DNA of 64,000 nucleotides, from the NCBI RefSeq assembly GCF_019112545.1, contig NW_025064886.1, positions 9,267 to 73,266 of the forward strand, in the 5' to 3' direction. This document shows positions 19,220 through 32,054 of the stretch, piece after piece. Source of the DNA: Guyanagaster necrorhizus. Its lineage: Eukaryota > Basidiomycota > Agaricomycetes > Agaricales > Physalacriaceae. Each line of letters opens with the position of its first letter. Positions within the stretch are counted from its first letter, which is position 1. Position numbers and translations under genes: made by a program. The notes below the pieces were generated by a model. It saw only the letters and a program-made list of their open reading frames with translations, did no database searches and was not told the origin of the DNA.

Positions 19220-22200
19220 ACTATCATCTCAATGGCTTAATTTAGAGATAAGTCTGGATGTCTCAGAGCAGATAACCTGCTCTTCTTCTCATAAGATTCA
19301 TGAAGACATTGACTGTTAAACTGATCAATGCCTCTAGTCATATTTGCATATCACATCTTCTATATCTATGTGTCATTCATTAACCCACTGATTTGACTCT
19401 GGTCTGTAGCCTTTCTAGCTGACTAGATAGTCTATAGTTGTCATCATGCCACTGCCCTTCACCTTGATTTTTTATAATTTATAGTCTAATACCTGATTAA
19501 TTTCATAATGCTCTTTGTCATCAATAAGATCAGGTAGTGGTGAAGGTGGGCATTCTTGATTGGAGAATGTGGGTGTGATATATAGTGTCAGTAATGTCTC
19601 ATTGAAGATATTATGTATCTTCCAGAAGGCTGGAAGTTATAATCTATAGATGGAGTTGCTGACTTTTGTGAGTATAGAGAATGAGCCTGTGCATTTGTTG
19701 GTGAGTTTTTATTTGGTGTGTAGGAGGTGCAGGTTGGTTGTATCTAGCCAAACTTTGTCATTGACTGAATATTTATGGATAGTATAGTAGTGTTTGTCAT
19801 ACTGCTTTTTCATTGTGGTTGCAGCCTTTTCAAGAGCCACTTTCATTTCAGTGTGTATTTTTGCCATGATCATAGCGAAGTCTGTGGAGGCAGATGTGAA
19901 AGTGTGTGTGCATTCAGTTTAGGTGATATAAGAATGTTGTCTATAGTTCACAAAGAACAGCATCTTGCCTATTGCTGAGTAGATTCTGTTGTTGTGTTAG
20001 AAGGTGGCAAGAGCCAACCATTCCACCTAGTCATTCTGGCAATAGTTGATGAAGAGACAGAGATACTTTTTCATTTCCTGATTTGTCTATTCTATTTGAC
20101 TGTCTGTCTGGAAGTGATAGATAGTTAAAGCATTATGCTTGATATTGAGGAGTTGGTATAGATTATCTAAGAATTTGGAGATAAATTGAGATCCCCTGTC
20201 TGAGATGATAATCTGAGATATGCCATACTTAGCATATACCTCATTGCATAGAATTTTTACCCATTCTTCTGAGGTTAGTTCTATTGAGCAAGTGATCGGA
20301 ATGATTGCTTTGGAGAATCAATTGACTATGATGATAATAGCATCATAACCATTATAGTTCAGTAACCTAGTGATTATATTCACTGAGATATGAGTCCATA
20401 GTGATGATAGAATCTCATTCAGGTGGAGTGGAGTGGCCCATAGTTGTGTTGAAGACTTGCTGCACTGGCAAGTCTCACAGGTTTTAATGTATTGTTCTAT
20501 GTCTTGATCTATTTTGAGCCATCAGTACTTCTACAGAACTAGCTCCTTCATTTTGGTGATTCCTGAGTGTCCAGCAGTTGCATAGTTATGACAGATGGTG
20601 ATTATTTCACCATGAAGCATCTGGTTCCTGAGAATATAGATCTGTCTATCATAGCAGATTATCCTCTCTTCCTTCTTCATTCCTCATTTATGGTTGAGCA
20701 AGAGAGCCACTCACTGGTCTCATTTGTGGGTGTCCTGAGTTGCACTCTTGATGCACTCATGAATTTTCTTCTTTGTCAGCATGACTATTGCCTAAAAGTG
20801 TTTTGGCTTTAATATTATGGCTCTCTTATTGTCATCTCCTTTCTGGTTATGGTCTGCCCTTCTGCTGAGGAGATCTGCCTTTTTGTTAGCTGTACTGGCT
20901 TTGTGGTGCAGCATATAATCATACTCTGATAATTCTATAACTCACTAAGCTTGTCAGTAGTTTAGCTTTTAGGACACTTGAAAGTATCAGAGGTTCTGAT
21001 AGTTGATCCAGATTTCAAAGGTCTGAACTGATCCAATCAGATAATGCCACTATTCAGCCAGAGCAAGCATTATAGTAAGCAATTCCTTGTCATATATTTT
21101 GTAGTTGTATTCCATGATAGTGAGAGCCTTTGAAAGGAATGCAACTAGGTGCCATCAGCCATCCTGTTCTTAGGAGAGGATGGCACTGATGGCATCTTTG
21201 CTTGAATCAGTTTTGACATAGAATTTCCTATTTTGTATCAGAATAGCAAGAACTACATCCTCTGCTAGTTGTTGTTTCAGGTTGTTGAATGCAGATTACT
21301 AAGCTGGCCTCCAAGTCCAGGGGGTATTTTCTGTCAGTTGGGTCATGGGGTGGACTATCTTGCTGTAGTCTCAAATGAACTATTGGTAGAAGTTGATGAA
21401 GCTAAAAAAGGATTACAGTTCCTTCTTCTTTGTCAGCTCTGGCCAATCTGTTACTCTGGCTACTTTGACAGAGTCTATTCTGATACTTCTCTGACTGATA
21501 ATGACTCTGACATACTCAGTCTCGAGTATCTCAAACTCACACTTCTTGGCCTTGAGAAACAGTCAGTGTTTCCTCATAAGAGCCAGTACTTGCTGTATTA
21601 GCCATTAGTGTTCTTCTTTTGTCTTAGACATGATAAGAATGTCATTGAAATAGATGGTGACCTTTTCAGTAGTGATAAAATCCTTAAAGATGTCATTCAT
21701 CATCCACTGGAATATAGCTTGTGAGTTGATGAGGCCAAAGAATATGACTGTTGGCTTAAACAGTCTGTGATTAGTGCAGAAGACTGCCTTCTATTCATTG
21801 CCTTCTTTGATACACATATTATTATAACTCTAATAGACATTCAGCTTGGTATAGTATTGGGCACCATGGAGTTTGTCCATCAGTTTAGAGATCAACAGAA
21901 GCAGATAATAGTTCTTGATTGTCATTTCATTAAGCTTTCAGTAGTCTTATACTGGTCAGAGTTTGTCATTCTTCTTTTTGATGAAGAAAAAGAGCAAGGC
22001 CATCAGAGACTTTGATAGCCAAATTCGACCACTAGAGAGATTCTCCTCCAGAAACTGATCAAGCTCTTGTTGCTCATTATTGCTCAGTGGATACATCTTG
22101 CAATCCAGGTTAGTGCTGATGTTAGGAATCAGTTCAGTTGTGTGATCCCATAGCTTTAGGTCAGAGAGTTCATCAAAGCTCTCTTTGTCAAACAGATCCC

Positions 22201-22896
22201 AATAATCTCATGTCTATTCAGACACCATATCTTCAAATGTCCTGCTCTCTTTCTCTGCAAAGGCCTTTGTGGCTAGGTTATTGGTGTAATGCATAGTGCA
22301 AATGTGAATAGCTTTATGGAGGTCTATGGCAAGAATGGTTTCACCATCCTCCATCTCCTTATCTCATTGGTCCTCTAGATCCTCATTGAGTAATTTGAAG
22401 AGGATTTTCTGACACTGACATCATGCAAATATGATCTGTCCAGACTTCTAATTGATCAGTAGATTGTGGCAAATCAGTCAGTTATAACCAAGGAAGATTT
22501 CCTTAGTCCCTAAGTCTGTGACTGCCAAGTTAATTCTTTTAGAATGATCTCTAATCATGAGCCTGAGCTCAACAAATTCAGTAATTGAACCAGCTTGGTT
22601 CTTAGTCCTATCTGCATTGTATACTGGGATCAAGACTGCTGTGGCTTGAGTGGGGAGGTTGTGCTTGATGATGAAAGCATGATTAATGGAGCTTCTAGTG
22701 CATCTGCTGTCAATTAGCATGATGACCATATATATGCTTTGAGATGTGAGTGTCTTTATTCGAGCTTTAGCTAAAAGATTATGGCCTGAGGTTTTGGACT
22801 ATCAGATGAATTTCTGTAGTCTCTGAAGTTTATCGAGCCACTTCAGAGCTTAGCATCATTCAACCTTCCTCATTTTTTTGATTATCTTATCAACCA

Positions 22897-22901
22897 CTTC
22901 T
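22897..22901. repeat. Target duplication of A6, left copy (CTTCT)
   Basis: CTTCT directly before the A6 5' LTR. Its partner is 38334-38338 (AGAAG on the plus strand, CTTCT reversed), directly outside the A6 3' LTR on the other side of the inversion. Confidence 0.8.
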
Positions 22902-23358
22902 TGTTATGATTTTTTCATTTTCTTTTATGATTAATCCTTATTTATGCTTAGTCAGAGTGCTAACATAAGCACTTAAGACTATAGAATAAAGCTTAGTTAT
23001 CATAACTAGCTGAGTCTATCATTGTTTTTTGATGCAATAGTATAACCAACAATGCACAATCACCCTCTTGTATATAGTAGTGATGTTCCAGGACAATGAG
23101 CACAATGGACTTAAAAACACACAATAGATAGTAGTATTATTAGCAAGACTTGTACAGTATTTAAGACAGCTTGATTTTGCTGGAAACCCCAGCTTTGAGC
23201 TAAAGTTTATTTTCATACTATTCTATTCTTAAGCTGATTCACTTAGCCTTATGACACTATGATCCAGAAGTGCGTCAGTGAACTCAGTCGACTGCCTGAA
23301 GTGCAAGGCAGCTTCTGTTTATTATGTGTTTCTGCTCATATAATACTTGGGTCTAATA
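22902..23358 (+). repeat. A6 5' LTR, 457 bp
   Basis: TGTTATGATTTTTTC to GTCTAATA (TAACA with C changed to T). AGCTTTGAGCTAA inside and TTAGCTCAAAGCT just after the LTR are exact complements. Confidence 0.9.
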
Positions 23359-23414
23359 ATTAGCTCAAAGCTTCTAGCTTCTCTTTTTCAAGCCTAATTG
23401 TACTGAGAAACTGA

Positions 23415-24965
23415 ATGCCCACCTTGAACCCCACCAACCCAAACTTTAATCAAGAGTTCTTTGAACTCCTAGCCTCTATTATTGGAACTCTGCTAGATCT
23501 ATTTATGATCATCCAGCTGTGCTGAAGACATCACTCAATTACTATCTGGACAATCTGCTATTACCAAGAATTCCAACACATCAGACACATCCTATGAAAT
23601 ATAACCTCTGATCCCCCCTTATATGACATCTCTGACTCCAGAAAAATATCTCACCAGCCTCCAACCAGCCTCCTACCAGAAGCTGGGTCTAGCAGCCTGC
23701 ATCAAAGAGGCAATCAAGAAGAAGAAAGACATGAATACTCTTCTCAATCTAGATCAGAAAACTATTGGATTGCAGAATTCTGAAACCCATGATTTCTGAC
23801 CTCTCTCTCTAATCAGGAGGATGAAAACCTTCTAGAGGACTTTTTTCAGCAGTCTTCCTCCTCTAACCCTTCCAGCACTCTCTAAACCCACAGGATTGCT
23901 GATTGTACCAGAGATTCCTTCAGTCCCACTTGGATAGCTCCAAGACTCCACCTGATGTTATTTAGAGGATAGTCTCACAGTTTCTTACTCTATGGCTCCA
24001 CTGGAACCAGTGTCAGAATAGAGCAGACACTCTCAGACAGGCTCGATGAGGAGCAGCAGATCTGAGAAAATAAAAACAAAATTATACACTGCTTATTCCC
24101 TGCATAGGATTTCAATATCCTCTTTAACTATAACCAAGCCCTCAGACAAGAGAAACAAAGATAATAAGACATCTCTTTGCAAGCTCAAAGCAAGCTTGAG
24201 GAGCAGATCATTGACAGAAGGAGACAGGCCATCGAAGCTGCTGAATATAATTGATAGCATTGAGAAGAGCAGCAGAACACTAAGAGAGCTTGACTGGAAA
24301 GAGCAAATGTCTCAAACTGATACAGACTCTGACCAGAGGTCATGTCAGTACTCATGCCAGTATGAGCTGATCAATCTCTCTCTACTCCAGTCTTCAGAGA
24401 ACCCAGTATAACTGAATCTAACCTATAGGCACTAGAGCACTGAGCTGATGTAGAAACTCTCACTGCCAATAAAGCCCAAGCAAGAAGCAACAGAGTCTCT
24501 TTTTCAGCTCAAGATGATGTTCTAAGAACTCTCCTTTGCCCTCTAACTCTCCAGTATTCCCCTCCTTGATAAACTCTCAGCACCGACACCATGTTCAAGG
24601 ATGATAAGTCTATCCTTAGGCACTATAGACTATGAGTATCTAACAATGCCCACATTCCTGCCCACACTCTCTAAAGCTTCCTCAGAAGTCAAGTGGTCAG
24701 GCAACTTCTCAATGATAAATACTGAAGAAATATCTGCTGCTATCATGAGAGAGTGGCAGTAGCATGAGCAACAGGAGGAAACTAGTATGACTCCAATATT
24801 GGAAGCCAGCTTGCTTCTCTCTACCTCAACATGTCTAACTTTTTGGGCTCTATCGCTGGGCCCAGCACTTAGCCAGAGCAGTGAGTCAACAAAAATAGTA
24901 TGACCACCAGAGGCAGAGGAGAGTTTCTTTGACCCATCTGTCAGTTCTCTCCTTGAGGAGGAAGG
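23415..24965 (+). pseudogene. A6 ORF1 remnant
   Basis: ATG at 23415, then PNFNQEFFELLASIIGTLLD and the membrane segment. The C-terminal region has QLLNDKY and GPST text, with RGRGEFL before the end, as in A8 and A10. Stops are frequent, mainly TGA/TAG where A1 has arginine codons. The other frame is open over 24046-24411 (121 codons), matching the long second frame seen in A1 and A2. Confidence 0.75.
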
Positions 24966-26685
24966 AGATGACAAGCCTGGGGATAATAAGGCAACTGAGA
25001 GCAGTGACCCACCATGTGTTGGAGGAGAACTTTCCTATGCATTAGTTGAAAACACAGATAAGGAGGCATTAGAAGAAGAGATTCAATGGGCAAGAACTGA
25101 GGAATACCAGAAGCTGTACCAGAGAGAGGGTAAACTTTCTATGGTGTGATGCCAACTGGTTGGTGTCACAAATAGGACAATTATATTTGAATTCTGAACC
25201 TAACAAACAAACAGAGATCTTATAGCATGCAGCAACAGACTATGCCACCATGCAATACAACAAGAACTATCTAGAAGATCAGATCAGCGGACTACTGGCA
25301 TACCAAATACTGCAACCCATATGACTAATGCCTTGGTCACCCCCCATCACTCTGAAATGAGCTGTGTATATGGTCTCATTAATTCAGAGTATGTTTTTAT
25401 ACTCTGTCCCCTCTTTCTGTTCTATGGCAATATGGCTGTCTAGATTCTGACCTCAGCTGATCAACTCACTGAATTTGTATTAGAATCTCTGGACTGGCAG
25501 AGAAAGCAGGATTTTAGGAGCAGAGCCTCCATCTGATGAAGCCACTAGAAGTGGAAAAGAACCAATTCAGAACAACTCTGAGGCAGTCTGATTAGGCTTC
25601 ACTATATGAGATAGTGTTATTGTCTAAAAAGAAGCAGTCCTACAAGGAAGCCCCATTGTGGATGACAATTTCCTTCATTCATTCCCTAGGCTGCCATCCA
25701 AATAGTGATGCTCTCTATTTTCAGACTGGCCCAATTCTATAAGCATATTACCAGCAGATACTGCTGTACTGCAATGTCAATCAGATTTGCTTCAGAAATC
25801 TCACCCCTTCAAGGAGGCATCTAATGACATCAACCGATTTCTGGTCAACTGCGAGTAATATTTTGAAGTCTATATTGGATTCCTCAGGACTGATATGAAC
25901 AAAGTCATGTTTGCTGTCTTATACTTTGAAAAAAAAGCTAAAATATGGTGAATTTTAATCTCACCCAACTTTTGGTCAACCACTAGGGGACATTACCAGT
26001 ATCTCTCATAGTTGGTCTTTAAACAAATGCTGCATAACAAGTTTATTGATCTGGCAGTGCAAAAAGTGCACAAACAAAAGATCAAAGACTACAAGATGGG
26101 GGATAAAGTAGTGACAGATTACTTCAATAAGCTGGAGTAGCTCACTAAACTTGCTGGTATTTGAGATGATGTAGCAAATGATAGATGAATAGTTGAGGCC
26201 CTCAAGTGAGGAGTCTCCTCTTCTTACATCATGATAATCTCCATCATTGGCATTAAAGCACTAATGCCAGTAGGATACAATAAGTGGAAGGAGAGGATCA
26301 TTGAAATGTATAAAGAGCAACAAAGGCAGAAAGCAGAACAATTGATGCTGCAAGACTATATAAAGAAGTTGATCCTGCTAATCCCAAACTGTCAGGAACA
26401 ACTGCTGGGAAATCATCAGGATCCTCAACAGCCCTGACCTATGGTATACAGAAGACAAAAACAGAAACCACATACACAAGAGCAGGAAAGCCTATAGACA
26501 TAGACCAGATGAAAAAGGAAAGCAAGTGCTTTAACTGTGGGCAGAAGGGTCATATGGCCAAGGACTGCCTAAAGAAGAAGTGAACCTGAAAAGATATCCA
26601 TGCACAGATAGCCAAGCTCCAGAAGAAAGAGGAGAGACTTAGCATAGACATCAAGATTGAAGAAGTAAAAAATGGGGCCAACTAG
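24920..26685 (+). pseudogene. gag: A6 Gag remnant with intact CCHC knuckle
   Basis: Acidic start (SLLEEEGDDKPGDNK), EEALEEEIQWARTEEYQKLYQ, then a one-base frame change near 25,130. The core is recognisable at 25,900-26,300 (MNKVMFAVLYF, HYQYLS-like, VHKQKIKDYKMGDK, YNKWKERIIEMYKEQQRQKAE). The knuckle CFNCGQKGHMAKDC is intact at 26527-26568. It ends at TAG/TGA beside GTGATTCCACTGG, the conserved gag-end context. Confidence 0.82.
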
Positions 26686-29600
26686 TGAGTGATTCCACTG
26701 GGTCAGCCAAAACCATTCATAGTGTGTGAACAACAGCTGCTGGTCAGACTGATAGTATCTTTATAGTTACTCTTATGCCTAACTTAAATATGCATTTGAA
26801 TATACCCTGATTATTCACTATGCACACCAAAGAATCACAAAAAGAAACTCAAGCACTAAAAGGCCAAACAGAGGTAAAGAGCCTCACTGCATGGCTCAAA
26901 TTATTTGACACCAAATAGACCTGGAGAGCTGTTAAGGACACTAAGAGCAAAGAAGCAGCAAAAGCCATACTCAAAAATTAGGTCCATAAGATCCAGTGAA
27001 GAGGATCTGAGTGTGTGTAATATGAAAATGGATACAGCAGAGCATTATCCACTGACCACACTCACACCAACACATACACAAAACTCTTAATTCATAGGGG
27101 AATTATAATATAATAAAAATAGCAATCAACAAATATAATTATCTTCTTTAATGAGATCACAGCATGCAAACAGTAATAACATGCTTACAACAGTCTGAGA
27201 TCTCTCTAAGTCTTAAAGCTTTTTATTTTATCAAAACAAGAGATGACAACAGGTGTTGCTGGGCCTCAAGGCAAAGAGTACTGCAACTCAATATAATACA
27301 TTGAAACACTCCTTCAAAACTCTCAAATGGTTCCAAGCACAGCTCAGATCAACTCAAATCCCTAACACACACAATACATGACTCAAAGCTTTGCACTCCA
27401 AGCAAGAGAAATCAATCACAAATATGTCCACAAGTGCCAAAGAGCACAGATCTCTGTTCTCAAGCTTTCAAACCAATCATAGATCCACAGGATTCAAACC
27501 TATGTGATCCAGAGATATAAAACACAATAAAACACTGTCTAACAGACCAAAGGGTTTGAACCTCTGCCACCTGTAGTGCCATGCATCACAAATACCTCAA
27601 AAACTCAAGATGATGCTCTACAGACACTGTTTTCTTATTCTCAGGTTAGAGTGCAATCTAAAACCTCTTATCAAACTGGGCTTAAGTCCTTCATGAGCTT
27701 TGATACCTTGCTTAGTTCTCACAGCTCTCTCAGGGATGTTCAATAATACATTTATTCTCTCACCTGAAGTTACTAACACAAACTCAGAGCTTAGAGTGCA
27801 AGGTTTTCTATGCTCAATACACCACAACTGTAGGAGTCAGAAACTTGTGCTCCAGTCATACAATACCATATTTAAATACTCTACTATGATACTTACTAAT
27901 ACAATCCTACTATGGTATCCTCAAAGCACAGGACTCTATACTAGATTCCATGGGTATTATTTGTGCACATATCATAGTCACTGCACTTATTCTCTTTTGG
28001 GTGAGGACTGTGCCTGCTATTCCTTTGCTAGCTGACATCAGCTAGCTGGCTTTGCTAGGTCTGCTCACTTTCTTATTTCCTCAGTGACATCTCTGATAGT
28101 GGTAAACTGTTCCAGACCCCTAAGGTTATCTCTCATGCCAGGAGTCAGCCACAATAACTATGTTCTGCTTCTCTGTGTCTAGCCAGTCATTCCATCTGAC
28201 TCACCGAAGATGCCATTTCTCAGTATGATGCAGAGTCCCTTGCTGTGTTATGCATGCTAAGGCACCATAAGTATGCATGCTATTCATTCCTGGGGTAATA
28301 TTCCTCTACTTATTACTTGATTGTCATCATTCTATTTCTCTGTTTAATACCCATTTACTCAGATATCTTTCTTTGGGTCTCAGTTCTCTGTTCTAAAGCA
28401 TGTTCCATCAGTATATCAATGGCTGTGCATCTTTGATCAATGTGATCAGAATTGCCAATCATATTTTGATTGTAGTCTTTTTATTTTTAGCATATCCTCT
28501 CATAATAGTACTGGTGTATTTAGGGCCAAGTGCTAGAACCTCACATCCAGCCTAATCCCTCTGATATTAGTCTGTTACTAGGCCATGCACTCTGCTTATT
28601 GTTACTTCAGTTTAGCATTATGATAGCTAGGTTTCTGTGTGCTCTAGTCCTATTTTCTGTTATATGCTTACTGAACTGGAATGCAGTCGATGTATTTGCA
28701 ATTTTTACAATTTTACATGCTTGAACATAGAGAGGGCATATCACTGGATTGAAGAAGTCATTGATGAGATAGTGGAGAAATTGAAGAACACTGAGTGATG
28801 TTGAGCCTTAGAATGGCTCAATGAACTCTGGAGACCATAAAAGTTCATTCACCAGTCCAAGACTAGTGACTAGAACAGGACTTACTGGTAAAAGCCCAGA
28901 TCGAGACACTCATATTTCAATCTGGCTATATGGTAACTGCCTTAATCAACAGCAGCTGTACAGAAAGCTCAATTAATCAGGCTTTTGTCAATAAGCACCA
29001 ACTCCCCATGCACACCACAGCAGCCCCAATTCCAGTCTATAATGCAGAAAGAACAAAAAACCAAGCTGGCTCAATTACTGAATTTATTGAATTCAAGCTC
29101 ACAATTGGTGATCACTCTGAAAGGATTGATCTGGCAGTAACTGATCTGGGAGCCAAAGAGGTCTTCCTCAGATATGACTGGTTGATCAGACACAATCCAC
29201 TAATCAACTAAAAAACTGGAAAGATAACCTTTGCCCATTATAAATGCTGCAAACTCCCATTTGAGCTACCAGACAAGGATCCTGAGAATCAGTGGAATGA
29301 AGAAATGGAGGATGGAGAAATCATTCTCACCATCAACCTCCAGCATAAAACACACATCTGTGCTATATACACCATGTCAATAACTTGGCTGCCAAGGCCA
29401 ATGAGCAGAAAGAAGAAAGAATGTTCAATGAGATAGTGTCAGAATAGGTATGCAACTTTAAAGACCTGTTCAAGAAAGAGAGTTTTGATGAACTCTCAGA
29501 GCCTAAACCCTGAGACCATGCAATCAAGTTGATTTCAAATGCCAACACAAATCTTGACTGCAAGATCTACCCTCTTGGACACAACAAATAGCAGGAACTT

Positions 29601-29755
29601 GACAAGTTTCTTGATAAAAACCTGTCCAGCAGGAGGATTAGACCATCAAAATCCTCTATGTATCCTCATTCTTCTTTGTAAAAAAGAAGGATGGCAAACT
29701 CCGCCCAGTCCAGGACTATTGTAAACTTAACAATATGATGATCAAAAATTATTAT
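26640..29755 (+). pseudogene. pol: A6 Pol remnant, N-terminal part, split by R1
   Basis: Starts with the SDSTGSAKT linker, runs to 26996, is interrupted by R1, and resumes at 28748 with IEEVIDEIVEKL. Protease has LINSSCTESSINQAF near 28,950 (DSG now NSS), followed by GSITEFIEFKLTIGDHSERIDLAVTDLG. It then enters RT (KKDGKLRPVQDYCKLN-like) and is cut at 29756 by A7 in KN(R)Y. RT continues in inverted orientation from 41419 downward. Confidence 0.85.
26997..28743 (+). repeat. R1: 1747-bp non-coding repeat inserted in A6 pol
   Basis: Copy of repeat R; R2 is at 29777 in reverse orientation. Ends TGAAGAGGATCTGAG and GAGGGCATATCA (TGA/TCA). Flanks CCAG (26993-26996) and CTGG (28744-28747) differ, but both derive from CCGG by a single CpG transition on opposite strands, and CCGG restores the pol frame (HKI-R-IEEV). 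No convincing ORF. Either a solo LTR of an unknown element or a non-autonomous transposon. Strand is arbitrary. Confidence 0.7.
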
Positions 29756-32054
29756 TGTTAGACTCAAGCATCATGTTGACACACCCTCTCCATGTTCAGG
29801 CATGTAAAATCATGAAAATTGTGAATACATGGATCATATTCCAGGCCAGTAAGCATGTAACAGAAAATAGAACTAGAGCACACAGAAACCTAGCTATTAT
29901 AATGATAAACTAAAGTAACAATAAGCAGAGTGCATGGCCTAGTAACAGACTAATACCAGAGGGGTTAGGCTGCATGTGAGGTCTCAGCACTTGGCTCTAA
30001 ATGCACCAATACTATTACAAGAGGACATGCTAAAAATAAAAAAACTATAATCAAAATGTGATCAGCAAGTCTGATCACATTGATCAAAGATGTACAGCCA
30101 TTGATGCACTGATAGGATATGCCTTAGAATAGAGAACTGAGACCCAAAGAAAGGTATCTGAGTAAATGGGTATTGAATGGAGGAATGGACTGACGACAAT
30201 AAGCTAACAAGTAGAGGAATATTACTCTAGGAATGAATAGCGCAGATACCACTCTGAGCCTTGCATGCATACATATAATGCCTTAGCATGCATAACATAA
30301 CAAGAGACTCCACATTATACTGAGAAATGGCACCTTTGATGAGTCAGATGGAATGACTGATTGGACACACTGATTGGACACAGAGAAGCAGAACATAGCC
30401 ATTGTGGCTGGCTCCTGGCACGAGAAATAACTCCAGGGGTCTGGGACAGTTTACTGCTATCAGAGATGTCACCAGAGAAATAAGAAAGTGAGCAGACTTG
30501 GTGAGGCCAGCTAGCTGATATCAGCTAGTGAAGGAACAGCAGGCACAGTCATCACCCAGAAGAGAATAAGCATGGTGACTGCAATATGCATGTGAATAAT
30601 ATCTATGGGATCCAGCATGAAGTCCCACACTTTGAGAATACCATAGTAGAATTGTATTAGTAAGTATTCTAGTAGAGTATTTAAATATGGTATTGTATGA
30701 CTGGAGAAAAGAGTTTTCTGACCCTCCACAGTTGCAGTATATTGGGCACAGAAAGTCTTGCACTCTAGCTCTGGGTTTGTGTTAGTAACTCTGAGTGAGA
30801 GAATAAACTTATTATTGAATATCATTGAGAGAGCTGTGAGAACTAAGCAAGGTATTGAAGCTTGTGAAGGACTTAGGCCCAGTTTGATAAGAGGTTTTGG
30901 ATTGTGCTTTAATCTGAGAATAAGAGAATGGTGTCTGAAGGGTGTCATCTTGAGTTTTTGAGGTATTTGTGATGTGTGATGCTACAGGTGGTAGAGGTTC
31001 AAACCCTTTGGCTTGATTAGTGTGCACTTTTGTGTATTTCTGCAGATTAGCAGAGGTTCAAACTCTTTGGTCTGTCAGATGGTGTTTCATTGTGTTTGTG
31101 TCTCTGGATTGCATATGTTTGAATTCTGTGGGTCTATGATTGGTTTAGAAACTTATAAACAGAGATCTGTGCTCTTTGGCACTTGTGGATGTGTTTATGA
31201 TTGGTTTTTGCTTAGAGTGTGAAGCTTTGAGTCATGTATTGTGTGTGTTAGGGATTTTGAGTTGATCTAAGCTGTGCTTGGAACTATTTGAGAGTTTTGA
31301 AGGAGTGTTTTGATATATTATATTGAACTGCAGCACCTCATGCCTTGAGGTCTGGCAGCATCTGTTGCCACCTCTTGTTTTGATAAAATGAAAAGCTTTG
31401 AGACTTAGAAAGGCCTCAGACTGTTGTAAGCATACTATTACTGTTTGTGTGCTGTGATCTCATTAAAGAAGACATTATATTTGTTGATTGCTACTTTTAT
31501 CACATTATAATCTCCCCCATGAACTAAGAGTTTTGTGTGTGTGTGAGTGTGGTCAGTAGATAATGCTCTGCTGTATTCATTTTCACCTTGTGCACACTCA
31601 GATCCTCTTCAACATGAACTAATTACATGTGATAAATGACTACTATCTCACACTTCAGGTAAAATAATCAAGTCCACTGATATATAATCAGATCAGTGTG
31701 TCACAAGGCCTATAAGATTGGCTTGAGAGTAGAATGAGATGAATAAACTTTAGCTTGAAGCTGGAGTTTACCAGTGAGAGCAAGCCTCTTAAATACTGTA
31801 CAAGTCCTGTTCTAAATATACTACTGCTAATTGTGCATTGTCAAGTCCTTTGTGCCTATTATCCTTGAGTATTGCTACTGTACATAAAAAGATGATTGTG
31901 TGTCATTGGGCAATGCTATTGTGTTAAAAGACAATGATAGACTCAGCTAGTTGTGATGACTAAGTCTTGTCCCACAGTCTTAAGCATCTGTGTTAGCACT
32001 CTGACTAAGTATAAATAGGAGTTAATCAAGGGAAAGAATGGAAAAATCATAATA
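29756..32054 (-). repeat. A7 3' LTR, about 460 bp, split by R2
   Basis: TGTTAGACTCAAGCATC (29756 onward) resumes at 31612 after R2 and ends TCATAATA at 32054. A decayed polypurine stretch (TTATCCTCTTCTTAAG on the plus strand) follows. Left flank ATTAT (29751-29755) pairs with GTTAT (reverse of 41415-41419) across the inversion. Confidence 0.88.
29777..31611 (-). repeat. R2: 1835-bp non-coding repeat inserted in the A7 LTR
   Basis: Reverse-orientation copy of R, similar to R1 along its length. Flanks ATGT (29773-29776) and ACAT (31612-31615) are the two CpG-decay products of ACGT, which lies inside the CACGTG box present at this place in A1 and A2 LTRs. Near 31,510-31,530 the minus strand has GGGGGAGATTATAATG, a purine tract whose counterpart is at about 27,100 in R1. 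No coding capacity seen. Confidence 0.7.

Larger units (their letters stand above)
19204..22901 (-). pseudogene. pol: A5 Pol remnant: protease to integrase with chromodomain
   Basis: Minus-strand reading, many stops. C-terminal chromodomain: EHYEINQVLDYKL, then DYLVS.KGYRPESNQWVN, near 19,370-19,520. Integrase core covers about 19,900-20,400 and the zinc-binding region is near 20,550. RNase H has GAVLS-like text near 21,180. The RT active site near 21,640 reads YFND where intact copies have YLDD. Protease near 22,700 reads LIDSRCTRSS (DSG lost). Cut at 22902 by A6. Its N-terminal continuation is at 34443-38338 in inverted orientation; the coding sequence joins when A6 and one CTTCT are removed. 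Confidence 0.88.

Noticed and set aside
27618..28724. Short open frames inside R1 (60-111 codons)
   Set aside because: Not conserved as reading frames in R2, low complexity, no motif. R is treated as non-coding.
30511..31222. Short open frames inside R2 (up to 145 codons)
   Set aside because: Partly shared with R1 at DNA level, but R1 breaks the same frames and no protein family is suggested.
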